A DNA stretch of 64,000 nt from Blepharisma japonicum (GCA_949751835.1 CATKHK010000122.1:1-64000); one strand, 5' to 3'; counted from the first letter of the stretch, positions 10,553 through 21,475 are shown. The notes: generated from the letters alone by a model not told the origin. Translations and numbers: made by a program.

Positions 10553-11514
10553 ATTTATTGGAATGGATCAGTGATTACAGAGCAATTGGAATAATTTAAA
10601 TGATATAAGTAAATGTAAGAGATTTATAGATAATATATGACGTAGTCGGAAGGTAAAAATGAATATGGAAAGAATTAGGGGCAAGGAAAAATAAATTTTC
10701 TATATTGAGATTATAGATAGGCAAGAAACGGGTTTTAGGGATCGAATGATAAGTATTTTTAGATTATAATATTTATAAAATAAAGAGATACTATATGATA
10801 TTAAAATGATAATAATGGCATATAATATTTTCAATAGAAAATTTATATATAAAAACCCTTTACTGAATTTAAAATAAATCAATTAAAAAGTTTAGATTTT
10901 CTGCTTTATTAAATTGAGTTTTTTTATTACTACGCCATTATAAATAATCTCTTCTAATTAACGTAAGAAATGACCTTCTTAAAGATTTTTTCTTACGAAT
11001 TATGATCATCAGTAGGATCAGTGCATGAGTCCTACTACATGCTTAGTATCAGCCCGACTAATATTCAGAATAGATAATAAGTGGCATCTCGTCATAACGT
11101 TTTACTTGTTCAAAAAATACTCTTAAGTCGCCATGCAGCGTTGAGTATGAGAGCTGGGATCTACTTAATTTTTTGAGGTATATATCTGTTTATAATCGTG
11201 TTTCTAAGTATAAGTATCAGGATATCAATGTTTATGCATTTTTCAATTGATTTCTTCAATAAGAAAAACGCTCCATTATCCAGTGAAATATGCTACTGAA
11301 TTTGTCATAAATCTGTAACCAATAAATGAGGATTTAAAAATATCTATTTTTTGATTTTAATCAATATTAACTTATAACTAAATGTTTATCTTAGACAAAT
11401 TCAATAGCGAGATTTAATTAGCCTAAGTTTGTATATACTTAAAAGTAAGTTTGGACATTCAGTAAGTTTATTCCTTAATGTCCTAATTTTTATCAAAACT
11501 ATCAATGGCTATAA
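10553..11514. other. Intergenic region with a GC-richer, hairpin-forming island
   Basis: About 960 bases without a credible gene, between SerRS and the propeller array. Most is AT-rich. The part around 10980-11180 is visibly richer in G and C. It contains AGTAGGA at 11011-11017 facing TCCTACT at 11030-11036, and GCATG at 11023-11027 facing CATGC at 11038-11042: two mutually exclusive hairpins. A structured non-coding RNA is possible, but I match it to no known family. Confidence 0.3.
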
Positions 11515-13134
11515 ATGTTAAAATTTTTATATCCTGCTTTATGGATTTCTCAATTCGGGGTAGACCAAGGATGGTCTAGTTATAATGACAACCCAAGAGT
11601 TGTTGGTGATGTCGATGGAGATGGGAAAAGTGATATCATAGGTTTTGGGAACGATGGCACTTACGTCTCTTTATCAAGTGGACAGGACTTTGGGACTGCT
11701 AATAGATGGGTCAGTAACTATGCAAAATCTGCAGGAGGGTGGACCAGCTATGATCAATACCCAAGATTTGTAGCAGATGTGAATGGAGACAAAAAAGCTG
11801 ATGTCATTGGCTTCGGATCTGCAGGCACTTATGTGTCAACATCAACAGGGTCAGGATTTACAGAGCCTTCTATTTGGATTAAGAACTTTGCACGTGCAGC
11901 TGGAGGTTGGAGCAGCTTTGATTTATACCCAAGGTGTCTTGGAGATGTGAATGGTGATGGAAAAGCTGACATTATTGGGTTTGGAGCCCGTTATACTTGG
12001 GTTTCTTATTCAACAGGAAGCTCCTTTTCAAGTCCTCAAAATTTATTAACAGAATTTTCTTCCAGCTCTGGGTGGAGAAGCTTTAATGATACACCAAGAT
12101 GGGCCGGAGATGTAAATGGTGATGGAAAAGCCGACATTATTGGTTTCAATGGTACTGGAGTATGGGTTTCTTTATCCATTGGTACTGGGTTTTTACCCCC
12201 TGCGCTTTGGTCAGACTGGTTTGGAAACTCTGCTGATGCTGGAGATTGGACAAGTTTCGATCAACTCCCAAGGTTTGTAAAAGACGTAGACCATGATGGA
12301 AAAGCTGATATTGTTGGCTTTGGGCTCAATGGAATTTTTGTTGCCCTTTCAAATGGGCAGGGCTTTGACTTCCCCATTTTAATAACCATCAAATCTGGAA
12401 AGGGAGCTGGCAATAGTGGATGGAAATCATTTGAGAATCATCCAAGAATGATAGGTGATGCAAACGGGGATAGAATCGGTGACGTTATTGGCTTTGGAAT
12501 TCTAGGAGTCAACGTCGCTCAAGGGCAGAGTGATATCAGTCTTATAACTCCCATTAATTTAAAGGGTATGAAGGCTAATAGTACAGATTGCGAAGCAAAG
12601 TGCGCTAATAAATGTAAGGGCAATGGAATAAAATCAACCTGCTTAGAAGAATGCAAGGCACTTTGTGAATCCGCAGTAAAAGATTGCACTAAACAGCTTG
12701 AAAAGGGCGGCAAGGCTGATAGCAAAGATTGTGAAGCAAAGTGCGCTAATAAATGTAAGAACAATGGATCAAAATCAACCTGTTTGGATGAATGCCAGGC
12801 ACTTTGTGAATCCGCAGTAAAAGATTGCACTAATCTGCTTGGAAAGGGTGGCAAGGTTGATACCACAGATTGCGAAGCAAAGTGCGCTAATAAATGTAAG
12901 AACAATGGATCAAAATCAACCTGCTTGGATGAATGCCAGGCACTTTGTGAATCTGCAGTAAAAGATTGCACTAAACAGTCTGAAATAATGACTGTTGAAG
13001 TTTGGGCATGGATTTTGACTTTTGCAGTTCTTGGAGCTATCATTGTGGGTTATTTCAAAGGGAAGAAAAATTCGAAAAAAATCCTTTTTGATAGTCTTAA
13101 TGAGGGGTTAGAATCTCCTTATATCAGGGCTTAA
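11515..13134 (+). CDS. VCBS/FG-GAP (PVL-lectin-like) propeller protein, array copy 1
   Basis: A 539-residue protein. Residues about 15-350 hold six repeats of 55-60 residues. Each has W-S/T-S-F/Y...PR, a DVNGDGKAD-type calcium loop, then IIGFG...VSLS.G. This is the VCBS/FG-GAP propeller pattern and is close in style to the fungal GlcNAc-binding lectin PVL. A Cys-rich stretch of three 47-residue repeats follows (C-x3-C-x3-C...C-x3-C-x3-C), with units 2 and 3 nearly identical. One membrane segment lies at about 494-515, then a basic tail ending SPYIRA. No clear signal peptide is visible: the frame opens MLKFLYPALWISQFG, which already resembles a propeller strand. A surface carbohydrate-binding role is inference. 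Confidence 0.85.
   Translation: MLKFLYPALWISQFGVDQGWSSYNDNPRVVGDVDGDGKSDIIGFGNDGTYVSLSSGQDFGTANRWVSNYAKSAGGWTSYDQYPRFVADVNGDKKADVIGFGSAGTYVSTSTGSGFTEPSIWIKNFARAAGGWSSFDLYPRCLGDVNGDGKADIIGFGARYTWVSYSTGSSFSSPQNLLTEFSSSSGWRSFNDTPRWAGDVNGDGKADIIGFNGTGVWVSLSIGTGFLPPALWSDWFGNSADAGDWTSFDQLPRFVKDVDHDGKADIVGFGLNGIFVALSNGQGFDFPILITIKSGKGAGNSGWKSFENHPRMIGDANGDRIGDVIGFGILGVNVAQGQSDISLITPINLKGMKANSTDCEAKCANKCKGNGIKSTCLEECKALCESAVKDCTKQLEKGGKADSKDCEAKCANKCKNNGSKSTCLDECQALCESAVKDCTNLLGKGGKVDTTDCEAKCANKCKNNGSKSTCLDECQALCESAVKDCTKQSEIMTVEVWAWILTFAVLGAIIVGYFKGKKNSKKILFDSLNEGLESPYIRA
12586..12985 (+). repeat. 141-bp in-frame tandem repeat in propeller copy 1
   Basis: Three units start at 12586, 12727 and 12868, exactly 141 bases (47 codons) apart; the last is cut short before the membrane segment. 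Each encodes the Cys-rich hairpin (DCEAKCANKCK...CLDECQALCESAVKDC). Units 2 and 3 differ at only a few positions, so the expansion is recent. The neighbouring copies at 13631 and 15587 have only one diverged unit and the copy at 17671 has none. Confidence 0.9.
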
Positions 13135-13630
13135 TTATTTAAGCTATAAGCATTTAAAATTAAAATAGTCTTCATTGCTATAAATAATTGATTCAAGTTT
13201 AAATGTTTGAACTAATGGAATAAAACTTGCAAGATAAAACCTTATTTATTATGCTTTTAAATGAAAAATTATTTTAATCAGTTAAATACAACTTTTTGTT
13301 AGATTTTTAAAAAAAAAGACAATTTTATTTAAATAATAATTCTATAGTTCATGATATGCATAAAATAATTATTTAATTGCATAACTTTTACATCCAATTT
13401 TCCTTTTAATAGAATCTAATATTTTTATGTTTTTAATCAACAGTAATTGTTTATAAAGAGCCCTATGAAACTATTTTAAAGTGATTTGGCTCTATAGCAT
13501 CATCTATAAATAATTAATTACCGTAAACTATAATCTATTCATTATAAAATATATTTATTCAACTTATTATAATTTAGTAATTTAAGCCTAATTATATCTA
13601 ATTATTGTCAAAATTATCAATGGCTAATAA
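13135..13630. other. Intergenic spacer in the propeller array
   Basis: About 495 AT-rich bases without an open frame. Its last 20 bases resemble the leader of copy 1 (ATCAATGGCTA directly before the start). Confidence 0.5.
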
Positions 13631-14974
13631 ATGTTAAAGTTTTTATATCCTGCGTTATGGATTTCTCAATTTGGGGTAAACCAAGGATGGTCCAGCTTTA
13701 ATGAAAACCCAAGACTTGTTGGCGATGTCGATGGAGATGGGAAAAGTGATGTTATAGGCTTTGCAAATGATGGCACTTACGTCTCTTTGTCAAGCGGTAA
13801 AGATCTTGGAGATGGGAAAAAATGGGTCGGCAATTATGCCAGATTTGCAGGAGGATGGGCAAGTTATAATCAATACCCAAGATTTGTAGCAGATGTGAAT
13901 GGAGACAAAAAAGCTGATGTCGTTGGATTTGGACATGACTTCACGTGAGTGTCATTATCAACTGGATCGGGATTTGCAGAGCCTGCTATATGGGTCAAAA
14001 ATTATGCATATTCAATTGCATCTGGAGGCTGGAGCAGCTTTGATTTATATCCAAGATCCCTTGGAGATGTAAACGGTGATGGAAAAGCTGATGTCATTGG
14101 CTTTGGTGCTTCGTATACTTGGATTTCTTATTCAACAGGCAATTCATTTTCAGAACCTCAAAATTTATTAACAGAGTTTTCTGTAGATTCTGGGTGGAGA
14201 AGCTTTAATGATACACCAAGATGGGTCGGAGATGTAAATGGCGATGGCAAAGTAGACATTGTTGGCTTCAATGGCACTGGAGTATGGGTTTCCTTATCTG
14301 TTGGTACTGGATTTTTAGCTCCTACACTTTGGTCAGGATGGTTTGGAAATTCTGCTGATGCTGGGCACTGGACAAGTTTCGATCAATTTCCAAGGTTTGT
14401 AAAAGATGTTAATGGTGATGGAAAAGCTGACATCATTGGATTTGGGCTTGCAGGAATTTATGTTTCTCTTTCAAATGGAAAAGGATTTGATTTACCTCTA
14501 TTGGTGATGTTCCACTATGGAAAATTAGCTGCTGCTGGAGGATGGAATTCGTTTGAGAGGCATCCAAGAACTATAGGTGATGCAAATGGAGATGGAAATA
14601 GTGACATTTTTGGTTTTGGGATCGCAGGAGTCCATGTTGCTCTATCACTAGACGTTACAAATGCTATAAATCCTATTAACTTAAAGGGTATCAAGGCTAA
14701 TAGCACAGCATGTGACGCAAAGTGCACAAGCGAGTGTAAGGAGTATGGTCCAAGATCAAATTGTTTGGATAAATGTAAGGCAAATTGCGATTGCGAAGTG
14801 CAAAATGATACTAAGCAGTCTGAAGTAGGATCTTTCGGGGTTTGGATATGGATTGCATCTTTTGCAATTCTTGGAATTGTCGTTCTAAATTACTTTAAAG
14901 GGATGAGAAAATCCAAGAAAGTTCTTTATGCTGATTTTGGAGTGGAATCAGAAACTCCTTATATCAGGGCTTAA
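13631..14974 (+). CDS. VCBS/FG-GAP (PVL-lectin-like) propeller protein, array copy 2
   Basis: A 447-residue paralogue of copy 1, read through one TGA (13946-13948) that aligns with the Trp of YTWVS in copy 1. Six propeller repeats with DVNGDGKAD-type loops fill residues about 15-350. One diverged Cys-rich unit follows (CDAKCTSECKEYG...CLDKCKANCDC), then a membrane segment at about 400-422 and a tail ending TPYIRA as in copy 1. The N-terminus MLKFLYPALWISQFGV is nearly the same as copy 1, again without a clear signal peptide. High DNA similarity to copy 1 suggests recent duplication or gene conversion. Confidence 0.85.
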
Positions 14975-15586
14975 AAATTAAGCTAAAAAATAACTAAAAT
15001 AAAAAATCTTATACTAAATGTTTAATATAGTTGCTCTCAAATATATTATTGTATCAAAATTTTAAATGTCCCATAAGATGCAGTAACTTGAAATTTAAAA
15101 ATTTTACCAAATTAATTCTTTTTCTTTTTAATATAGATATCATTAGTTTAAATAAAGTCTTTTTCTCTTTAATAGAAATACAAAAATTCCTATTCTTTGA
15201 GAATTTTTTTTTTTTTCTTTTATCTATAATTTATATGTCTTCACCATTAAAAACCCAATAAGAATTTTTGGAACTATATAATAGAAAGTAATTTCACAAA
15301 ATTTTTTAAACCAGCACAACTGCAAAATAAATAATATAATTAAGGATATTTATTGTAAAAACTATCTTTGCTTTGCTTTCACTTTTACCAGAATTTATAA
15401 ATAAATTTTTAAAAATGCGCCAAGCAATTATTCATATAGATATGACGATCTTAGGTCATTTATTTTGTGATTTGTTTTAATATTCATTTGGATCTAAATC
15501 AAATTTCCCTTAAATTATTTTTATTGCTGAAGATATAATTGAGCTAACAGTTTAAACCTATATTTGTTGAGCTAATTAACTTATAA
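14975..15586. other. Intergenic spacer in the propeller array
   Basis: About 610 AT-rich bases. A 76-codon open frame at 15031-15261 is Phe/Leu/Ile-rich low complexity and looks like chance. Nothing else is recognised. Confidence 0.45.
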
Positions 15587-16921
15587 ATGATAAATTTTTT
15601 ATTTCCTGCTTTATGGATTTCCCAGTTCGGTTTTGAACAGGGATGACGTACTTATAACGAAAATCCTAGATATGTATGAGATGTTGATGGAGATGGCAAA
15701 AGTGACATCATTGGCTTTGGAAGAGATGGAGTTTATGTCTCATTATCTAGAGGAAAAGATTTTGCTCCTCCAAAACGATGGCTTATTGACTTCGCAAAAT
15801 ATGCTGGGGGTTTTACAAACCAGAATCTATACCCAAGACTAGTAGGTGATGTAAATGGAGATAAAAAAGCTGATATTGTAGGCTTCAACTCTGCAGGAAT
15901 CTTAGTATCCACATCAAATACTACAGATTTTACCGATTCTTCATTATGAAGTAAAGAAACTATATGTTCAAGTTCATCTTCTTCAGATTATTGTCCAAGA
16001 TTCCTTGGAGATGTAAACGGTGATGGCAAAGCAGATGTGATTATTTTTTACAGCAACAATATTTATATAGCTTTCTCAAATGGAAACTCATTTGCAAAAG
16101 CTACTTACTATTATTCGACAGATTTTGGATCAAGTTATGGGTGATCAAACATTAATCTAAATCCTAGATGAATTGAGGACGTAAACGGCGATGGAAAAGC
16201 AGATATTATTGGATTCAATGCAGATGGTGTGGTAGTTGCTTTATCAAATGGAGTTAACTTTGATAAGGCTACACTATGGTCATGGTGGTTCGGAAGCTCA
16301 GCTGATGCTGGAAGCTGGACAAATTTTGATCAATTTCCAAGATTTGTGAAAGATATGAACAATGATGGAAAAGCGGATATTATTGGGTTTGGATCAGCAG
16401 GAATTTATATAGCTTATTCTAATGGAAAACACTTTGAAGAACCCTTTTTGGCTTTTTCCAGTTTTGGGGCGGTTAGTAATGGTGGTGGTGGAAATTCATA
16501 TGACAGGCATCCAAGATTGGTTATGGATGTCACAGGGGATGGGCTTTTTGATATTATTGGATTTGGGAACTCTGGGACATTTGTTTCTGTAATGATTGAT
16601 GATGCAACTATTATAAAATCAATTAATTTAAATGTGATCAAAGCTGAGACATCATTGTGTGATGTAAAGTGCTTAAGTGACTGCGAAAGCAATGAACTTG
16701 AAACGAATTGCTTTGATAAATGCAAGACAAATTCATGTGAATATAATTCAAAACTTGATACTTCAGATTCTGAAGAGAAATTCTATGAGTTGTGGGCTTG
16801 AATTTTATTATTTGGAGTTCTTGGGGTTGCTGCGTTAGCTTGCTTAACAAGAAAATCAAGTAAAAATCTTTATCCTGAATTTTATGAAGGCTCGGAGATT
16901 TCTTATATGACATTAAAATAA
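15587..16921 (+). CDS. VCBS/FG-GAP (PVL-lectin-like) propeller protein, array copy 3
   Basis: A 444-residue protein that exists only if TGA is Trp: six TGA codons are needed, and several fall at the conserved Trp of the repeat (QGW, YGW) or of the membrane segment (LWAW). Six propeller repeats with DVNGDGKAD-type loops, one Cys-rich unit (CDVKCLSDCESNELETNC) and a membrane segment at about residues 400-420. The tail ends SYMTLK, a Tyr-x-x-Leu sorting-type motif. It is more diverged than copies 1 and 2. The start MINFLFPALWISQFG is placed by alignment with them. Confidence 0.85.
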
Positions 16922-17670
16922 TATTAACAACTTTGTGAAAAAATTGATGTATTCTTGGAATATAAAAATGTAAATTAATAAGGAAATTTCGAATAAAGGA
17001 TTCTTTATCATTTACATTGGATTTATTGATGAGTAATTATGTTTTTAATATTCTATGATACAAAATGATTTTATTTCTATGCAAGCTATTAAATTGTTGA
17101 TTATAATTTTGTAAAATATCCTAATTTGTAAGTTCTTTCTTAAAATGTATTGATTCAAGCTTTAATTCAGATTGCTGATTTTAAATCCATCCGCGGTGAA
17201 TCTCAAATTGAAATAAAGATTATATAATTTCATAGTTTTTATAATCAGGCAAATTATTTATGCTGTGCATATTTAATTTAAATTAAAGAGTCATAATCAC
17301 TATTTAGGAGTACCTAAATATAAAATTAGCAACTATTAATTATGATTTGCAATAAAGAGAGAGTAATTTAAATTATCTGAACTAAAAAAGAAATTCTAAT
17401 TATTTAGTTATAGCTACCATATTGTATTATTTGAGTAGCAAAATTATAAAAAAGGGTTTTTAATCAATTAGTTAAATTTAATATATTAAAAATCCAAATT
17501 TGCAAATATTTAAAAAACAAAACCTATTTAATAAAAATATTTATTTTTAAGAATAAACTATTAAATTACTTTTATCTAAATATTCATCAATTAGTGCTAG
17601 TTTTCATGTCAATTCCAAAGTTCCATCTTTATCAAGACCCACATTTTCTGCCAAGTATTCAATGGTTATA
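16922..17670. other. Intergenic spacer in the propeller array
   Basis: About 750 AT-rich bases without a credible open frame or RNA gene. The end (TATTCAATGGTTATA before the start at 17671) resembles the leaders of copies 1 and 2. Confidence 0.45.
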
Positions 17671-18891
17671 ATGATTTATTTTCTTCCACCCATCATATGA
17701 CTCAGTAACTTTTACGATACCAATACTTGGGCTAGTTTCAACAGCAATCCTAGGCTCGTCGGTGATATAAATGGTGACGGCACAGCTGATATAGTTGGTT
17801 TTTCAGATAATGGGATTAAAATTTCATATTCTTTGGTGCAAAATTTCACTGACCCAGTTAATTCACTCGGTGCTTTCTGCAGGAATGTTGGAGGTTGGAC
17901 ATCTCAAGACTTATATCCCAGATTTTTAGCAGATGTAAATGGCGATCATATAGCTGACATAGTTGGTTTTGGCTTTGATGCAGTCTATGTATCTATTTCT
18001 GATGCTTATAGAATAAATGATGCAACTCGTTGGATATATGATTTTTCTTTTTCTAATGGAGGATGGACAAGTTTTGACAAATATCCAAGAGCTTTAGGAG
18101 ATTTCGATGGAGACGGAAAAGATGATATCATTGGATTTGGCTATGACAACGTTTATGTATCACTATCTAATGGGAATCAATTTTTACCAATAAAAGTTGT
18201 ATCTCGCGAGTTTACATTTCTAGCAGGATGGTCAAGCTATGATTCTAATCCTAGAATGGTTGCTGATGTAAATGGTGATGGAAAAGCAGATATTATAGGC
18301 TTTAATTCTCAGGGGGTTTGGGTTGCACTATCAAATGGAGTTACTTTTAACAAAGCTGCACTCTGGTCAGCGCATGCTCCTGGGTCAAGCTTTAATCAAT
18401 ACCCAATAATTGTAAAAGACCTCAATGGTGACAAAAAAGCTGATATTGTTTCATTTGGAGATAGTTCGACTTCTGTAGCACTTTCTAATGGCAATGGATT
18501 TGATGAGCCTATATATTTGATGATGTATTTTGGAAGAAATAGCGAGGTTGAAAAATTTGATACTTTTGATTCGAAGCCAAGATTAATCGCAGATATTAAT
18601 AGAGATGGATATAATGATATTATAGGGTTTGGAGGTGAAGGAGTCCGTGTAGCTCTTAATGTACCTAATTATAATCCTCTGAAACTTAACGTAGGTGGCG
18701 AAAGTTTCAGGGATAGCGCAAAAGATGCTCAGAAAAAGGTAAAAGAAAGCAATAATGGCGGAATATTTGAGTATTTATCTTTCTTTATGCTTTTTGGGAT
18801 TGGAGCCTTAGTTTTCTTGATTTTAGTTGGAGCTAGCAAAGGAAAGAACGCTCAGATATCTCAAGCAAGAAATGAGTATGTCAGACTTTAG
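17671..18891 (+). CDS. VCBS/FG-GAP (PVL-lectin-like) propeller protein, array copy 4
   Basis: A 406-residue protein from ATG 17671, with one early TGA read as Trp (PPIIW). Six propeller repeats occupy residues about 15-335 (DINGDGTAD, DVNGDHIAD, DFDGDGKDD, DVNGDGKAD, DLNGDKKAD, DINRDGYND loops). The Cys-rich module of copies 1-3 is absent; a short charged linker leads to a membrane segment at about 365-387. The tail ends NEYVRL, again Tyr-x-x-Leu. It is the most diverged intact member and the closest relative of the broken fifth copy. No signal peptide is obvious. Confidence 0.85.
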
Positions 18892-19134
18892 ATTAAGTTA
18901 ATATACTCAAATAATTATTTTATACAATTGCTATTAAGGGATAAAGCTATATTTATATATTTAACTTAAATAATGCTCCTTTAGGATCATATATGAATAA
19001 GCATTAATATTTATCATCATTTCTTTTACATAATAACATGAACTATATTGATCGTATCTAATAGATCTATTCACTGGTATATTTACAATTCGATTTTATA
19101 ACTTACCATTTTTTTCAGATATTTGTTGGCTATA

Positions 19135-21475
19135 ATGCTTAACCCTCTCACGCCCGTTATTTGGATTAATAGCTTCATTTAGAGAACTTGGCCTAGATTC
19201 AATATTAATCAAAGACTTTTAGGCGATATAAATGGCGACGGCAAGACTGACATCATTAGTTTTGCTGATAGCGTATTCAAGTTTCATATTATACAGGAGG
19301 AAAAATTCACTGATCCAACTAATTTATTAGTCGCTTTCTGTAAAAACGTTGGAAATTGGACCTCTCAAGACAAATATCCCAGACTCCTAGGCGATGTAAA
19401 TGGAGATAAAATAGCTGGTATATCTGATTTTGGCTATGACGGAGTCTACGTGTTTACCTCAACTGCAACAAAAATAAATGACCCTTTTTGTTATATATAT
19501 GATTTTCTTTTGCTAATGAAAATTGGTACAGCTATGATAAATACCCAAGAGCTTTCGGAGATTTTGATGGATAGGAAAAGACGATATCATTAGATTTGGC
19601 TATAATAGTGTTTATGTGCCACTGTTAAACGAAAATCGATTTTTAAGAGGGAAAATGTGTCTAGTGACTTTAAAGTCCAAGAAGATAAACTAGTTACGAT
19701 CGAACTCCAAGAATGGTTACAGATATAAATGGTGATGGAAAAGCTGATATTATAGGTTTAATCTTAAAGGAGCTTTGGTTGCGTTATCAAATGGAGTGAT
19801 ATTTGATAAACTTCTTTTTAACGTCAAATCTTGGAGCTATGCAGGCTGGTCTAGCTTCGATCTGAAACTGTGAATGTTTTAAAGATTTTAATGGTGATAG
19901 AAGGGTTGATATTATAGCATTTGATGATTATGCAATTTCTGTAGCGCTCTCTACTGAAAATGGATTTGTATTTCTACCTTTTGATGCATTATTATGGAAG
20001 TAATACTCCTTAGCTTTTTACAAAAAATACAAGTCATATTTGAAGTAATGTATAATCAATAATTTTTTAGTAGTCTACTTTTTTAAAAGTTGGATTGCTA
20101 ATAGAGTTTCTAATCTTTTAATTATTCTCCTCTAAGAATTCAAGAAATACTTTGCTTGTCTTGTCAGTTTTATTTGATAGATAATAATTGATATTTAAAT
20201 TAAAGTCTCCCGTTATTATATCGCCATGATATTTTTCAATGTTTTTTAAGAGTTTTGTAAAACTTTCTATATTGCATTTAGGTTTTGCATAAACAAAACA
20301 AGTTTTAAATCCTGATCCTTCAGCAATTGCAAATTGATAATCATTACTACTCCTTTTTCTAAAATTTTCCAATGTTTAGAATCTCTGACGTAAATTTGCA
20401 ACCCTCAATTTTCCAATTTGAGAATCTTATCAAATTTTTTGCCTATTAATTCTCCAAGTCCACTCTCTAAAAGTCCTATAATATCACAGTTTGATCATTC
20501 TATCTCGTTTATTGCAAAATTTTTATTCCTAATTTGTTATTTTGAATGTCCACACAAGCAACTTTTATGCCATCTTTATCTGAGTTTAATTTATTTTTAT
20601 TTTTTTCATCATACCTTCAGGATTTTTATCAATAAGCTCATCAATTTTATAACTAATCAGGGATTTAAATTTTTTGCTTAAAGGTCCATCTGTTTTTATA
20701 TCAAAGCAGATGTAATTTTAATTTCTTTCCTCGCAAAATTTATGAAGTAAATATTCATTTGATCATATTACAGAACTCAATGATAAACTTTCTCTTTTTT
20801 TCCTTTTTCTATAAAACTTCCACCAACTTCATCTTCATTTTCATGTGTAATTTTAATAAGTGCTTGTGAAAAATGGGCAATTTTATTATAATATATTTTA
20901 GTACTCATGTGCTTGTTAATTTCAATCATATATTCTTTTAGTTGACTTTTATATAGCTCAGCATTGTTTACAATTGTGCATCTATCTGAATAGTGGCCAC
21001 TCTTATTACATTTTTGGCAGATTCTTGTAAAATAGTGTTCTATCATAAAATCTCTTCCTAAGATCTTGATACTTTTACCAAGATTTGTTTCAGATATTAA
21101 TGGGAGATATAACGATGTAGGATGATTGGGAAAAGTCGAGTTGGCATAGCTTTAGTTGAGCCTAATGCTGAAATTGCTACAATTGATATTGAAGCAGGTG
21201 GAGAATAAATCATGGATATCGCAAATACTACTGAGAAAAAAGTTAAGGAAAGCAATGGTACTGGGTTTTTTGAACATTTAGCTTCTTTTTTTATTGCAGC
21301 TGGAGTTTCAATATGCTTAATTATGACTGGAGCTCAAAAAGAAAAGAATGCCCCTATATATAGAACAAGAAATGAGATATCAAATTTTAAAATAGTTTAT
21401 GAGAAATATTTAAAAAAATTACCCTTTTTTCTTAAAAATGAATACATTTATCTTTTATCAAAAGAAATAGTTTAA
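19135..21475 (+). pseudogene. Propeller array copy 5, broken and interrupted by an insertion
   Basis: From ATG 19135 the sequence follows copy 4 closely at DNA level, but an early TAG, several frame changes and lost propeller loops destroy the frame. At about 20010 the similarity stops and resumes near 21066 (FVSDINGRYNDVG-like), so about 1.05 kb is inserted. The tail at 21212-21475 keeps the KVKESNGTGFFEHL linker, a membrane segment and GAQKEKNAPIYRTRNE, matching the copy 4 end, then runs on past it. It is a host gene relic in the last position of the array. Confidence 0.8.
20010..21065 (-). mobile_element. Fragment of a LINE-like (non-LTR) retrotransposon
   Basis: The block inserted in propeller copy 5 reads on the minus strand. 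At 20777-21046 there is a frame beginning MIEHYFTRICQKCNKSGHYS with a CCHC zinc knuckle (C-x2-C-x4-H-x4-C). At 20118-20372 a second frame has the GDFNLN motif of APE-type endonucleases (exonuclease-endonuclease-phosphatase fold) after FVYAKPKCNIESF. Zinc knuckle followed by endonuclease is the order in many LINEs. The region between is frame-disrupted and no reverse transcriptase is present. I could not see target-site duplications or an A-rich tail. The ends are set by where the copy 5 similarity stops and restarts. Confidence 0.6.

Noticed and set aside
10700-10882. 60-codon open frame on the minus strand
   Set aside because: Ile/Leu/Tyr/Phe low complexity expected by chance in AT-rich spacer, with no similarity and no neighbour support.
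13631-14974. Two separate genes, 13631-13948 and 13949-14974
   Set aside because: They are one frame divided only by a TGA that aligns with Trp in copy 1. The same reasoning merged the split pieces of IFT57, PLK4-like, LRR, UBTD, PH-domain and other genes.
15031-15261. 76-codon open frame in the propeller array
   Set aside because: Phe/Leu/Ile-rich composition follows from T-rich DNA; it is not shared with the other spacers of the array.
20010-21065. LTR retrotransposon suggested by the zinc knuckle
   Set aside because: The partner domain is an APE-type endonuclease, which belongs to LINEs; no terminal repeats, protease or integrase were seen.
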